A stretch of 64,000 nt of DNA from Glaciimonas sp. CA11.2. Lineage in GTDB: Bacteria; Pseudomonadota; Gammaproteobacteria; Burkholderiales; Burkholderiaceae_D. Positions 10,213 to 19,498 of the stretch are shown piece after piece. The position numbers were made by a program, and so were the translations under genes. The notes beneath the pieces were generated by a model, which saw only the letters and a list, made by a program, of their open reading frames with translations, did no database searches and had not been told where the DNA came from. The stretch spans positions 310,001 through 374,000 of the forward strand of contig NZ_JAVIWL010000001.1 in NCBI RefSeq assembly GCF_034314045.1, given 5' to 3'. Every line of letters starts with the position of its first letter. The first letter of the stretch is position 1.

Positions 10213-13200
10213 CTAGCGGCCATCGGGAGTCGGACTTACCCCTTTACGCCGTTCTATCCAACGCTCCAGAGCGAAATAGAATGTGGGCAAAATAAACAGT
10301 GTCAACAGCGTCGCGACCACCAATCCACCGACAACGACCGTGGCCAGGCCGCGCTGTACATCGGTGCCGACACCGGTTGCCAGCGCGGCTGGCAACATGC
10401 CAACCGACGCTACGGTTGCAGTCATAAGCACCGGGCGGAAACGTTCAGAGGCGCCCGCCAAAACCGCCTCCATTAACATCACACCTTGTTGTCGCACCCG
10501 ATTGATGTTGGATACCATGATGATGCCGTTTTGTACCGCAACACCAAATAGAGCGATGAAGCCGACGCCGGTCGCAACGTTAATAGTATTGCCAGTGACA
10601 CGCAATGCGATCAGGCCGCCCAGTGCGGCCAGCGGCACTACACCCAGAATGAGCATGGCTTGGCGCAATTTGCCAAATCCGGCATATAAAATAAGCGCCA
10701 TCAAACCCAGTACCAGACCGAAGACCACAATCAGACGTGCTTGCGCCCGCTCCTGATTTTCAAACTGGCCGGCCCATTCCAAACGATATTTGGAATGATC
10801 AAACTGCACATCGCTAGCGACCCTGGCTTGCGCATCTTTATAATAGGAAAGCAAATCCCGATCTGCGTAATCAAGTCGTACGGTTAACTGTCTGTGCGTA
10901 CTTTCATGCGTAATCGTACTTTCGCCAGTTCCAGCCCGAATATGCGCTAATTGAGAAAGCGGAATGCGCGCGCCGCTGGATGCCGTAAGGAGCAAATTTC
11001 CCAGCGCCTCGGGACCATTCCGACTATCCTTGGGGAACCGAACCGTCACGTTATAGATACGATCGGCAACATACATCTGCGTCACCGGCGCGCCTCCGAT
11101 ACCGGTCTGTATCAAGTTAGAAATATCGGCAATATTGATACCGAGACGGGCAGCGGCAGCCCGATCAATATCAATCACCATCTGTGGGATCGGTGGTTCC
11201 TGAAAAATCGATACGTCAGCACTTCCTCGTACGCCGTGCAGAACGTCAACAATGTTATTGCCGATGCGACGCAACTCTTTGAAATCTTCACCATAGATGC
11301 GAATCACCAACGGACTATGCGCGCCACCCACCGCGTCATTAACGCCGTCACTAATCGGCTGACTAATACCGATAGAAAAGCCAGGCAGCTGCACTAGCCG
11401 TGCGTTGAGACGTCGAACAAAATCGGCCTTATTTTCTCCAGGAGGCCAGGTGTTATATGGTTTCAACCCCACCGGCACTTCCATATGCGACGGCGTCCAT
11501 GGATCCGTACCGTCATCACTACGACCAAGCTGCGTGACGACATAAGAAACTTCAGGGAACGATAGCAGCGTACGCCTTAATTCGGCCGCCATTTCGCTGC
11601 CTTTTTCCAGCGACAATCCAGATGGCATCTGGACTTGCAACCAAAGCGTCCCTTCATCCAGCTGCGGCATGAACTCGCGCCCGGTAACAGCACCTAAAGC
11701 AATCACACCGACCAATGCCACCACACCAATCACATACGCAATCGATGGATTGTTCAACATACCACCAAGTGTATTTCGATAACCTGTACTTAACCATTCG
11801 AGGGGCTTGTTATGAAATATTTTGCGTGGCTTTCGCAACGCCATATAGGCCAATCCAGGCACCAGAACGATGCTACAAATAAGCGCACCGATCAGCGCGT
11901 AGCTGACGGTGAACGCCATTGGTGATAACAGCTTTCCTTCAGCACGTTCAAACGCGAACAACGGCAAATACGCACTAATAATAATCAACGTCGCAAAGAA
12001 AATCGGCTTGATCACTTCGGTGGTCGCTGCACGAACTTCTATCTCGGTTAGCTCTTCAGTTGGCTTGGCCTCGCGCCGCCGCAAAATCGCTTCCGTCACA
12101 ACAATTGCACCATCCACAATGATGCCAAAATCGATTGCGCCCAACGAGAATAAATTCGCTGGCATTTTGGTCAAATACATCATAATGAAAACAGCTACCA
12201 ACGCCAGCGGAATCGTCACCGCTGCAACCAGCGCACTACGCGGACTACCAAGAAACAAAATCAGCACGATACATACAAGGCCAATTCCCTCCAGCACCGT
12301 GTGGCTGACTTTATGGACGGTCAGTTGAATCAGTTCATCGCGATCAATATAAGGAACAATTCGCACCCCTTGCGGCGCCAATTGTTTCTGTAACTGTGCC
12401 ACTTTTGCATGCACATCCTTGATCACTTCGGACGCATTTTGATATTTCAATAGCTTGACGATGCCTTCAATCGTATCGGGATTGTTGTCCTTGCCAAGAA
12501 TTCCCTGACGTTCTTGATGACTGTATTGCAGTTTGCCGAGATCACGCACCAAAACCGGCACACCGCTGACTTGCTTGACCACGACATTGCCAAGGTCCGT
12601 CAAGCTGCGCATCATCCCCAGTCCACGTACGACATAACCCTGCTCACCACGGGAAATACGACTGCCGCCTGCGTTGGCGTTATTGTTATTGATCGCAGTG
12701 GTCACGTCCGGTAGCGAAACGCCAAAGCGCTGCAATTGATTTTGATCAATCTCAAGCTGATATTCCATCGTCATGCCGCCAAAATTGCCCACATCCGCAA
12801 TACCTGGAATCTGCCGTAATTCGGGGATGACGATCCAGCGCTGAATCTCTGACAGTTCCATCAAATTCTTGCTATCAGACTCAAGCGTGTAGCGATAAAT
12901 TTCGCCCGAAGGACCGCTGACCGAATCCAGAGTTGGTGTAATCCCTGTTTGCATTGTTACCAGCGCGATGCGCTCAGTGACGCGCTGACGCTCCCAGTAA
13001 TCTTCAGCACCATCTTTAAACGTCAGTGTAATCAGGGATAAGCCAAATGTGCTGGACGAGCGTATATGTACCAAACCAGGCGTGCCGCTCAATTGACGTT
13101 CTAGCGGTATCGTGATCTGTTGCTCAATTTCTTCCGCAGCCAGACCGGGCGCCTGGGTCGTCACCTGTGCGGAGACATCGGAGAGTTCAGGATAAGCTTC

Positions 13201-13308
13201 TACCGCCATACGGGTCCACGAATAATAGCCAAACAGCGCCACCAAAATCGTCACCAGAATCACTGCATAGCGCTTTTGCAGGCAATAGCGGACGACGTTA
13301 TTAATCAT
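10213..13308 (-). CDS. RND efflux pump, heavy-metal (CzcA-like) family
   Basis: Inner-membrane proton-driven pump, 1031 aa, with the duplicated RND fold of 12 membrane helices and two periplasmic porter domains. Helix 4 carries GAIDFGIIVDGAIVVTEA, resembling the DFG-IVD motif of CzcA, CnrA and NccA pumps for divalent cations. It differs from the CusA motif seen at 61-64 kb. The start ATG overlaps the end of the adaptor gene by 8 bases, so translation is coupled. Zn, Co, Cd or Ni export is the family expectation, not proven. An organic substrate is possible. Confidence 0.9.
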   Translation of the reverse strand: MINNVVRYCLQKRYAVILVTILVALFGYYSWTRMAVEAYPELSDVSAQVTTQAPGLAAEEIEQQITIPLERQLSGTPGLVHIRSSSTFGLSLITLTFKDGAEDYWERQRVTERIALVTMQTGITPTLDSVSGPSGEIYRYTLESDSKNLMELSEIQRWIVIPELRQIPGIADVGNFGGMTMEYQLEIDQNQLQRFGVSLPDVTTAINNNNANAGGSRISRGEQGYVVRGLGMMRSLTDLGNVVVKQVSGVPVLVRDLGKLQYSHQERQGILGKDNNPDTIEGIVKLLKYQNASEVIKDVHAKVAQLQKQLAPQGVRIVPYIDRDELIQLTVHKVSHTVLEGIGLVCIVLILFLGSPRSALVAAVTIPLALVAVFIMMYLTKMPANLFSLGAIDFGIIVDGAIVVTEAILRRREAKPTEELTEIEVRAATTEVIKPIFFATLIIISAYLPLFAFERAEGKLLSPMAFTVSYALIGALICSIVLVPGLAYMALRKPRKIFHNKPLEWLSTGYRNTLGGMLNNPSIAYVIGVVALVGVIALGAVTGREFMPQLDEGTLWLQVQMPSGLSLEKGSEMAAELRRTLLSFPEVSYVVTQLGRSDDGTDPWTPSHMEVPVGLKPYNTWPPGENKADFVRRLNARLVQLPGFSIGISQPISDGVNDAVGGAHSPLVIRIYGEDFKELRRIGNNIVDVLHGVRGSADVSIFQEPPIPQMVIDIDRAAAARLGINIADISNLIQTGIGGAPVTQMYVADRIYNVTVRFPKDSRNGPEALGNLLLTASSGARIPLSQLAHIRAGTGESTITHESTHRQLTVRLDYADRDLLSYYKDAQARVASDVQFDHSKYRLEWAGQFENQERAQARLIVVFGLVLGLMALILYAGFGKLRQAMLILGVVPLAALGGLIALRVTGNTINVATGVGFIALFGVAVQNGIIMVSNINRVRQQGVMLMEAVLAGASERFRPVLMTATVASVGMLPAALATGVGTDVQRGLATVVVGGLVVATLLTLFILPTFYFALERWIERRKGVSPTPDGR

Positions 13309-14458
13309 TAAGAAGCACTCCGCCCTTAGTCACAACCCGATCCCCGACGTTGAGGCCGGCTTGAATACGGACGCTGCTGTTTGCTTCACTACCCAGTTCA
13401 ACCTTGTGCCTTACAAACGTCCACGGTGTCGTCTCGACGAAAACGGTAGTGTCATCGTTATTCATGAGTAATGCCGAAGTTGGCACTACTGGCGCGGATG
13501 TTTGAGCGACGGCGAACGACACCCTTGCAAACATGTTTGGCTTTAATTTTCCATCGGCATTAGGCATGCTGATACGCACCAACGCACGACGTGTATCCGG
13601 TTGCAAAACATCGCTGATAAAACTGACGCTGCCTTTAAATGGCATATCAGCATAAGCTGGCAAATGGATCGCCACTTGCTGTCCGGTCTTGATGGATGAC
13701 ACTAAATTTTCAGGCACATTGGCAGTAATCCAGACGTTATCCAGATTCGCTATCGTCATCATCGACGCGGTTGGATCATTGACGCTTTGACCGACGCCGA
13801 TTGACAATGCCGTGATACTGCCGGAAGTAGGCGCGACGATATTGAGGCGGCGTCCATTGCTATCTGCGCTTACCACACCCAAGGATTTCAACCGCGTATC
13901 AGCGCGAGTAAACTCAGCCTGCGCCTGAATGCTTGCGCTTTCAGCTTGCTCCAAATCCTTCGCCGCGCCTGCGCCAGCGTCTTGAACGCCGCGCTGGCGA
14001 TCAACGATCTTCTTCGCCAGCTGCAAAGTATCGCGGGTCTTCTGTTGGTCCGACGCTGCTTGCGCAAAATCACCCGACGTCATCACCAGCAACAGCTGTC
14101 CTTTTTTGACATGATCGCCAAGGCCAACCTTTAGCTCCAACACTTTTCCCGCAACCGGTGGCACGATATTGATGGTCCGGGAAGGATCGGCTTCTACTTG
14201 CGCTGGCAATTCCAGAGCATGTGTGGTATCCATTGCCGCAACCAATTGCACGGTAAGACGGTCACGCAGCGGCGAATGCAAAGGAACTAAAATCTGATCG
14301 CCTTTTCTAATCAAATTAGGGATTGGCTCAGCGTTGGCATCTGCTGCATGGATAACACCTTTACTGCTTGACGTAATCCAAACGATTCCGGCAATAGCGA
14401 GGACACCGATTGCGAGAATACAAACATTTTTTTTTCTAGGCGGGATAGACTTTTGCAT
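13301..14458 (-). CDS. Periplasmic adaptor (membrane fusion protein) of the RND pump, CzcB-like
   Basis: Links pump and channel across the periplasm. The N-terminus has one membrane anchor (about residues 10-32). It is followed by a lipoyl-like half (IVPPVAGKVLELKVGLGDHVKKGQLLLVM), an alpha-helical hairpin rich in Ala and Gln, the second lipoyl half (IVAPTSGSI) and beta-barrel and membrane-proximal domains ending GLNVGDRVVTKGG. The 385 aa are usual for the family. It is the first gene of the adaptor-pump-channel set. The next gene upstream, 124 bases away, encodes a secreted DUF2846-like protein. Confidence 0.92.
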   Translation of the reverse strand: MQKSIPPRKKNVCILAIGVLAIAGIVWITSSSKGVIHAADANAEPIPNLIRKGDQILVPLHSPLRDRLTVQLVAAMDTTHALELPAQVEADPSRTINIVPPVAGKVLELKVGLGDHVKKGQLLLVMTSGDFAQAASDQQKTRDTLQLAKKIVDRQRGVQDAGAGAAKDLEQAESASIQAQAEFTRADTRLKSLGVVSADSNGRRLNIVAPTSGSITALSIGVGQSVNDPTASMMTIANLDNVWITANVPENLVSSIKTGQQVAIHLPAYADMPFKGSVSFISDVLQPDTRRALVRISMPNADGKLKPNMFARVSFAVAQTSAPVVPTSALLMNNDDTTVFVETTPWTFVRHKVELGSEANSSVRIQAGLNVGDRVVTKGGVLLND

Positions 14459-14509
14459 GATGGTACTTATAGTAAGAATCGTTGTTCGCTGATCGGGCTG
14501 ATCTTCCCA

Positions 14510-14578
14510 ACATCAATGTAATTCTGTTGCATTCGTCGCTTTATCAGGTGTTGTAAAAAGAATGCGACATCAATGTAT
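14510..14578. repeat. Direct repeat ACATCAATGTA in the efflux operon spacer
   Basis: The 11-mer ACATCAATGTA occurs at 14510-14520 and again at 14568-14578, between the DUF2846-like gene and the adaptor gene. Inverted GCATTC and GAATGC lie between the two copies. They may be regulator half-sites or a relic of a local duplication. No terminator is visible, so the two genes may be one operon. Confidence 0.35.
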
Positions 14579-14582
14579 GGCT

Positions 14583-15125
14583 TCAGGGCTTGGAGGGTTG
14601 ATCAACTCTCGTGGCGGGAACCTTGCTGATCAAGGCAGATTTCAAAACGTCGGCCTGTCCGGTGTGCTGATCGACGATTTCAAAAACAATTTTTTCACTA
14701 TTGAAAAATTGGTATAACTGCTCTTTAACATACGTATTTTTGTCACCAGTAACATCTAATGACAAAGATGAAGCCGCTTGTAGATTGGAACTTACAGTGT
14801 GCGTACCGGAGCTGGTTTCCATCACCAGGTAGGTCATCGGAGCCAAATTGGCGATCCATTTACCATCCAAAAAAATCTCAGTCTTTTGTTTCGGCTCCAT
14901 TGTTCCGGGCCGTATCAGATAAATTTTCCCTAAGCCGTTAGTCGGTGCCACAAACTGCTTAGCGTCGGCATCTTCACCTGACGTTGCAAGCGGCACGGTC
15001 ACGCATTCAATCTGGTGCAGAAACCGTCGACACGGCACCAGCGCATCCTGTGCGTTTGCCGAAGATATCGTCATGCCCAGCGCTAGCAGGATGTAAATAA
15101 ATAGGATGCGAGTGGAATAAGTCAT
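14583..15125 (-). CDS. Secreted DUF2846-like protein
   Basis: A 180-aa exported protein. The signal peptide ends at about residue 25 (ISSANA-QDA). The central stretch GKIYLIRPG, then IFLDGKWIANLAPMTYLVMETSSGTHTV, resembles the DUF2846 fold, a small beta domain found in many lipoproteins and secreted proteins. Function is unknown. It is the first gene after the phased repeats at 15227-15270 and may be expressed with the efflux operon. It could be an envelope-stress accessory, but nothing in the sequence proves that. Confidence 0.75.
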   Translation of the reverse strand: MTYSTRILFIYILLALGMTISSANAQDALVPCRRFLHQIECVTVPLATSGEDADAKQFVAPTNGLGKIYLIRPGTMEPKQKTEIFLDGKWIANLAPMTYLVMETSSGTHTVSSNLQAASSLSLDVTGDKNTYVKEQLYQFFNSEKIVFEIVDQHTGQADVLKSALISKVPATRVDQPSKP

Positions 15126-15173
15126 TGAGTCGGAACTAGCGCCAGTAAGTAATATGGCACAGGGAACCTAACT

Positions 15174-15185
15174 AATTGACAGGAT
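15174..15185. repeat. Inverted copy of the phased repeat
   Basis: AATTGACAGGAT here is the reverse complement of the ATCCTGTCAAT box at 15227-15237. It lies between the box array and the DUF2846-like start, so one regulator may contact both. Confidence 0.4.
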
Positions 15186-15226
15186 TCCTTGCGATTCCAG
15201 AAGTAACTACTACAGAATAACCACCG

Positions 15227-15270
15227 ATCCTGTCAATAACCTGAAGGAAACCTGACAAAATCCTGACAAA
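15227..15270 (-). promoter_or_regulatory. Four 11-bp phased repeats, candidate response-regulator operator
   Basis: Read on the reverse strand, four adjacent 11-mers occur: TTTGTCAGGAT (15270-15260), TTTGTCAGGTT (15259-15249), TCCTTCAGGTT (15248-15238) and ATTGACAGGAT (15237-15227). The exact 11-bp period puts them on one DNA face, as in PhoB/OmpR-family boxes. The last unit contains TTGACA, which with TGTAGT 16 bases later could be the promoter of the DUF2846-like gene and efflux operon. The OmpR-type regulator encoded upstream is the obvious candidate ligand. Confidence 0.6.
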
Positions 15271-15431
15271 CAAAAGATAAGCGATCAATTGATGGTAATA
15301 GACTAAATAGAACGCGGACGGAATGCAGATGCCAACATCGCAATCGAAGCAAAGCCATCCAGATGACCGCTGCCAATTTGGATGATTGTGGGGCGACAGA
15401 CCTGCAATTAGAGCAGCAATGTAGACTGCAA

Positions 15432-16814
15432 CTAAGACTGCAACTTAGTGGGAGTGCCAAGAATAGGAAAGGGGAAAAGCACTGAGAATATGGTGCCGCA
15501 TGTCGGTCCGGGTTCCACGGTGATTCTGGCCCCATGGTCTTTGGTAATATCGCGCACAATCGCTAATCCCAGGCCATTGCCAGCAATATTGTCATCAATA
15601 CGATAAAAGCGCGTAAAGATTAACTCTTGCTCCGAGGCGGCGATGCCGGGCCCCGAATCCTCTACCGAGAAAATGCCGCCATCGTTGCCTTGTATCGTAT
15701 TAACAGTGACAGTGCCGTTGCCAGGTGAGTAGCGGATCGCATTATCGATCAGGTTATCGATCAGATCACGTAATAGAAATGGATCTCCCATTACACGGGT
15801 TTTATGCAGATTAAAACCGATGTCGATAGCCTTTTTATCGGCTTCTTCGACGAAATGCTGAATCGACTCTTCCACCAGTTTATTTAATTCAATGACTTCC
15901 AGCCGTTCTTTTTCAAATTTTGTCGGCTCCGCTCTTGCCAAGGCTAACAACTGATTAGTCTGGCGGATCATCCGCTCGGTCGACGATGCCATGAGTTTGA
16001 TCGAATGCGCGGTTTCCGGTTCGCTAGCGTTCTTTTGTAGTAACCATTCCAATTGCGTTCTGAATCCAGCCAACGGGGTTCGTAACTGGTGCGCGACATT
16101 TGCCAGAAAATGTTGCTGTCGCTGAGCGCCGTTTTGCACCTTGTTGAGCAAACCGTTGATAGCCGTCACTACTGGCCCAAGTTCCAGCGGCACATTGTTT
16201 TCATCCAACGCGGATAAATCGTCGTGGCTACGTAAATTCAAATCCAGCTGCATTTTTTTCAGCGGCAACAAGCCTTTGCTCACAGCAAACCAGATCGTCG
16301 CAATCAACATAATCGCTAATAGCGCCTCCAGTATAGAGAGCGCAAAAAAAATGACGGATCGAATATGGTTACGCTTACGTAGCGTTTCTGCGACGCCGAT
16401 AAATACCTGCTGGCGCCCAACCGTCGTCTGGAGTGCCACTATTCGCACCGGCTCACCGCGCATTTGACCTTCATAGGGCGTAGGCTCGTTTAATGCTTTT
16501 TGCTGCGGCAGCGCCGGAAAATCCGCATCACCAGCGAGCAACTTCCCATCTTGGCTTCGCACCACCAAATAAATGGCGTCAAAGTGATCGACTCGCAATA
16601 CTTGCTCAGCCTGTTGCGACAACATGCTTTCTACCTGGCCATTCTTTTCCTGCAAACGGGGAACCATGGCCCAGCCAGCATCTGCCAGACTTTGATCGAA
16701 GGCAATTTGTGCAGGTACCCAAGCCAGCCAATAACTAAGGCCAGCGCCAACAAAATTCACAATGAGGAGCGGCACAATTAGCCACATCAGCAGGTTGATC
16801 CGAATACTGTTCAT
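15432..16814 (-). CDS. Sensor histidine kinase (TctE/QseC type)
   Basis: Membrane sensor kinase of 460 aa. Helix 1 is near residues 8-30, then a periplasmic sensor domain of about 120 residues and helix 2 near 152-178, a linker and the kinase core. The phosphorylated His is His242 in FLANVAHQLRTPLAGF. N, G1 and G2 boxes are DNLIDNAIRYSP, VEDSGPGIA and GNGLGLAIV. Its ATG overlaps the stop of the response regulator by 4 bases (ATGA), so the pair is translationally coupled. The signal is unknown. The adjacent efflux operon suggests metal or envelope sensing. Confidence 0.93.
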   Translation of the reverse strand: MNSIRINLLMWLIVPLLIVNFVGAGLSYWLAWVPAQIAFDQSLADAGWAMVPRLQEKNGQVESMLSQQAEQVLRVDHFDAIYLVVRSQDGKLLAGDADFPALPQQKALNEPTPYEGQMRGEPVRIVALQTTVGRQQVFIGVAETLRKRNHIRSVIFFALSILEALLAIMLIATIWFAVSKGLLPLKKMQLDLNLRSHDDLSALDENNVPLELGPVVTAINGLLNKVQNGAQRQQHFLANVAHQLRTPLAGFRTQLEWLLQKNASEPETAHSIKLMASSTERMIRQTNQLLALARAEPTKFEKERLEVIELNKLVEESIQHFVEEADKKAIDIGFNLHKTRVMGDPFLLRDLIDNLIDNAIRYSPGNGTVTVNTIQGNDGGIFSVEDSGPGIAASEQELIFTRFYRIDDNIAGNGLGLAIVRDITKDHGARITVEPGPTCGTIFSVLFPFPILGTPTKLQS

Positions 16815-17479
16815 AGCTCGACTTTTTCCAGCATGTAACCGAATCCTCGTATAGTACGAATTTCAATTCCGGCATCCGCAATTTTCAGTCGAATACGCGA
16901 GATATAAACTTCCACCGCATTAAGGGTCAGTTCCGCACCCCAAGGTAAAATCGCATCAATGATCTGTTGCCGCGACACCACGCGGGACGCTTGTTGCAGC
17001 AGATATTCAAGGACTGCCCATTCACGTACCGAGAGTTCAATCGACTTACCATTGATTTTTGCTCTGCGGGACGACGTATTGAGTGAGAGTCCACCCAAAT
17101 GCATCTCCAGCGGCTGTGGCGCGCTGCGTCGCAATAAAGCCCTTACACGTGCCACCAATTCCTGTGTCGCAAATGGCTTCACCAGATAGTCGTCGGCCCC
17201 AATCTCCAGACCGTAGACCCGATCCTGGACGGAGTCGCGTGCGGTCAGCAACAACACGGGAATATGGCTGCCACGGGCGCGCAAGCGACGGACGACTTCA
17301 AAACCATCCATACCCGGCAAACCGATATCCAACACCACTACGGAAATCTCGGTGCGTTGTAACAGTGCGTCAGCATCGCTGCCATTCTGCACCACGTCAA
17401 CGACCATTCCATGACCTTTGAATATCCGCAAAATGCCGTCGGCAAGTACTGAGTCATCTTCTACCAACAGAATGTGCAT
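16811..17479 (-). CDS. OmpR-family response regulator (TctD/QseB type)
   Basis: DNA-binding partner of the downstream kinase, 222 aa. The receiver domain has the acidic pair ED-D near residues 7-9, phospho-acceptor Asp51 in VVLDIGLPGMDG, Thr in LLLTARD and Lys in YLVKPF. The C-terminal winged helix ends TIRGFGYMLE. The open frame reaches further upstream, but homologues start MHILLVEDD, so ATG 17479 is used. It probably binds the 11-bp repeats at 15227-15270. Confidence 0.94.
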   Translation of the reverse strand: MHILLVEDDSVLADGILRIFKGHGMVVDVVQNGSDADALLQRTEISVVVLDIGLPGMDGFEVVRRLRARGSHIPVLLLTARDSVQDRVYGLEIGADDYLVKPFATQELVARVRALLRRSAPQPLEMHLGGLSLNTSSRRAKINGKSIELSVREWAVLEYLLQQASRVVSRQQIIDAILPWGAELTLNAVEVYISRIRLKIADAGIEIRTIRGFGYMLEKVEL

Positions 17480-17997
17480 AATCTTATTTGCGAAGTGTGA
17501 ATATGGGGCAGTAAATATGGGAAGCCGCAAGGAGTGCATCTACTAACCACATTATTTAGAAGCCAATTCTAATCGGTATCGTTGATTGAAAGTGCTGCTC
17601 GGCTGCGTGATGACAAAACACACCCCCTAGTCGACGGCGCAACAGCAAGATTGAGCAAAAACTATTCGTTATAAAAAGCCATAAAATTATGTAGTATCGT
17701 GCGTGGCCGCACTAAATAATGGCCTAATATTAACTATTTATTGGAAAGACGACTCACGCTAACACGCTCCCCTGAGATTACGTGCGCGAAAAGAGTGGTT
17801 TCTGCAACGGGAAAAGGGAAGGCAACGCAAGTGAATCTTGGCCTGTTCGAAATACAGCAATGTCACCACGACAAAAGATAACCCGCCCCAGACTGGATAA
17901 TCGTATTGACCTCCGATTGACCTCTCTTTTTTCATTAAATTGCAACATTGACATCGTCGTCTGCATCATGACTCTGCGCTATTAAAGGATAAAATTC
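17480..17997. other. Intergenic region with no recognised gene
   Basis: This stretch of 518 bases separates the minus-strand two-component genes from the plus-strand DUF1304 gene. It must hold their divergent promoters. The only pattern noted is a pair of ATTGACCTC 9-mers at 17905 and 17916, spaced 11 bases, about 85 bases before the DUF1304 start. I see no tRNA or clear terminator. Confidence 0.5.
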
Positions 17998-18366
17998 ATG
18001 ACCGCTGCCATTGGTATTATTTCAACTATCTTAATTACCTTAGTCGCATTGCTACACGTCTATTTTCTAATACTTGAGATGGTGTTCTGGGATAAACCAC
18101 TAGGACTGAAAACGTTTCGCCTGACGCAAGAATTCGCCACCGCCTCCAAGGCATTAGCAGCGAATCAAGGCTTATACAACGGGTTTCTAGCTGCCGGTTT
18201 GTTGTGGGGACTTTGGTTGGGACCAAACGGATTCTCGATCAAAGTGTTTTTCCTGCTATGCGTCATCATTGCTGGCTTATTTGGCGCAGCAACGGTGGGC
18301 AAGAAAATTTTGATCGTTCAGGCGCTTCCCGCCATCATTGCCCTAGCTGTGTTGCTGGCGATTTGA
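17998..18366 (+). CDS. DUF1304 family membrane protein
   Basis: A 122-aa integral membrane protein with four predicted helices. The central motif ATASKALAANQGLYNGFLAAGLLWG matches the conserved ANQGLYNGFLAAGL core of DUF1304. The start ATG follows TAAAGGATAAAATTC, a good ribosome site. Function of the family is unknown. It is a single gene with nothing co-directional close by. Confidence 0.85.
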   Translation: MTAAIGIISTILITLVALLHVYFLILEMVFWDKPLGLKTFRLTQEFATASKALAANQGLYNGFLAAGLLWGLWLGPNGFSIKVFFLLCVIIAGLFGAATVGKKILIVQALPAIIALAVLLAI

Positions 18367-18441
18367 TCCGTCCTTTGATACTTCTTTGGAGTAGCTCAAC
18401 AGCTAACTCGGGCATCTTACCTGCATCAACCTTCTATCGCA

Positions 18442-18687
18442 TCAAGCTTTGTTGGAGCTGCACTTATTGATCATCTCAGCGCCGATTTTTTGCGCCTCTC
18501 GCTCCGCGTCTTCTTGATTCGCAAAGACGTGCTCAACGGAAACCCGTTGATTAGGAAAAATATTATTCCGGTGCATGGGATTGGGTGACGGCGCAAAGAT
18601 GGTTAGATATGCGGCCCAATGCTCGCTGTCAGGCAATAAGACGGCCGAATACTCAATTTCATACGTACCTAAAAGTTCGGATGGCAT
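18442..18687 (-). CDS. Small hypothetical protein (81 aa)
   Basis: An 81-aa soluble protein starting MPSELLGTYEIEYSAVLLPDS. It has one central aromatic region and an acidic C-terminal helix (ANQEDAEREAQKIGAEMI). No signal peptide or membrane segment is visible. ATG 18687 follows GAGGAGACTACG, a strong ribosome site that supports it as real. No function is recognised. Confidence 0.65.
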   Translation of the reverse strand: MPSELLGTYEIEYSAVLLPDSEHWAAYLTIFAPSPNPMHRNNIFPNQRVSVEHVFANQEDAEREAQKIGAEMINKCSSNKA

Positions 18688-18827
18688 CGTAGTCTCCTCA
18701 TTGTTAGGAATATCCTACCATGGAAAAAACAAGACTACTTTATCCGAGCTTGTCATAGCTACGCATCTGCATACTCTATTGTCCAGATTGGCATCCGCTT
18801 AAAAGGTTTGCCTAATGTTGACGGCCG

Positions 18828-19148
18828 TCAGTTTGCTTTTTTCTGCGCCAGAATCTTGCCAATTAAGCGTCCTGCAATCCACGACAATGCAACGCCAACA
18901 CCAAAGATTGTCGAGTTTTCCCAAATGGTACTTACTATGAATGCCGGAAGTACTAGCTTATAAAGCAGCACAAACAAGCAGATCACAACCCACGACGCTA
19001 TCTGTCCATAATATCTGGGATTGAGTGGCACTTTTTTTTGAATGGGCGGTGAATTTGCACCGCCTGTTTTGCCAACCAGATCAGCGCCGCATTGCGTGCA
19101 TGTTAAATCGGTCGTGAGGCTTTGCGTCTTGCACTGATGACAAATCAT
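18828..19148 (-). CDS. Zinc-ribbon membrane protein (106 aa)
   Basis: The N-terminus holds two Cys pairs, CHQC at residues 3-6 and CTQC near 17-20, forming a rubredoxin-like zinc ribbon. Two hydrophobic helices follow (about 48-70 and 76-95) and a basic tail. The layout is that of small zinc-ribbon plus two-helix proteins of unknown role. It is alone on the minus strand. Confidence 0.7.
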   Translation of the reverse strand: MICHQCKTQSLTTDLTCTQCGADLVGKTGGANSPPIQKKVPLNPRYYGQIASWVVICLFVLLYKLVLPAFIVSTIWENSTIFGVGVALSWIAGRLIGKILAQKKAN

Positions 19149-19270
19149 GATTTTCCTAACGTTATTATTGGGAGTGCGCGACGCGTCTGGGATTCTAGCA
19201 ATGCGCCCAATGTCTAGGCAGGCACTGGCACGCGAATCGGGGAACGGCTAAGAATGGCGCTGAAAATGAA

Positions 19271-19296
19271 AAAGGCCTTTCCGAAGAAAGACCTTT
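19271..19296 (-). terminator. Terminator of tRNA-Val / dnaQ transcript
   Basis: An 11-bp stem closed by a UUCG tetraloop on the reverse strand, followed by TTTTTCATTTT. One of the 11 pairs is G-U. It lies a few bases past the tRNA 3' end and is a textbook intrinsic terminator. Confidence 0.9.
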
Positions 19297-19303
19297 TATA
19301 TTC

Positions 19304-19380
19304 TGGTGGGCGGTGCAGAATTCGAATCTGCGACCCCTTGGATGTCGACCAAGTATTCTAACCAGCTGAACTAACCGCCC
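19304..19380 (-). tRNA. tRNA-Val (anticodon GAC) with C33
   Basis: The 77-base gene folds fully: acceptor GGGCGGT/ACCGCCC, D-stem GTTC/GAAT, anticodon stem CTTGG/CCAAG, T-arm GCAGA-TTCGAAT-TCTGC, discriminator A and an encoded CCA. The anticodon loop is TCGACAT, giving GAC (valine) at 19346-19344. Position 33 is C rather than the nearly universal U. All stems pair, so the gene looks intact. It lies downstream of dnaQ on the same strand, where E. coli has a tRNA-Asp. Confidence 0.92.
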
Positions 19381-19498
19381 GTTTGCAACAGGACAGAATA
19401 ATACAACAACACTCGCATCTGTACAACCTTATTTTAAAGCTTCTGGCAAAGATTGACCATCAACCACCAGAACGCAGGACTCATATGGCGCCCTACTA

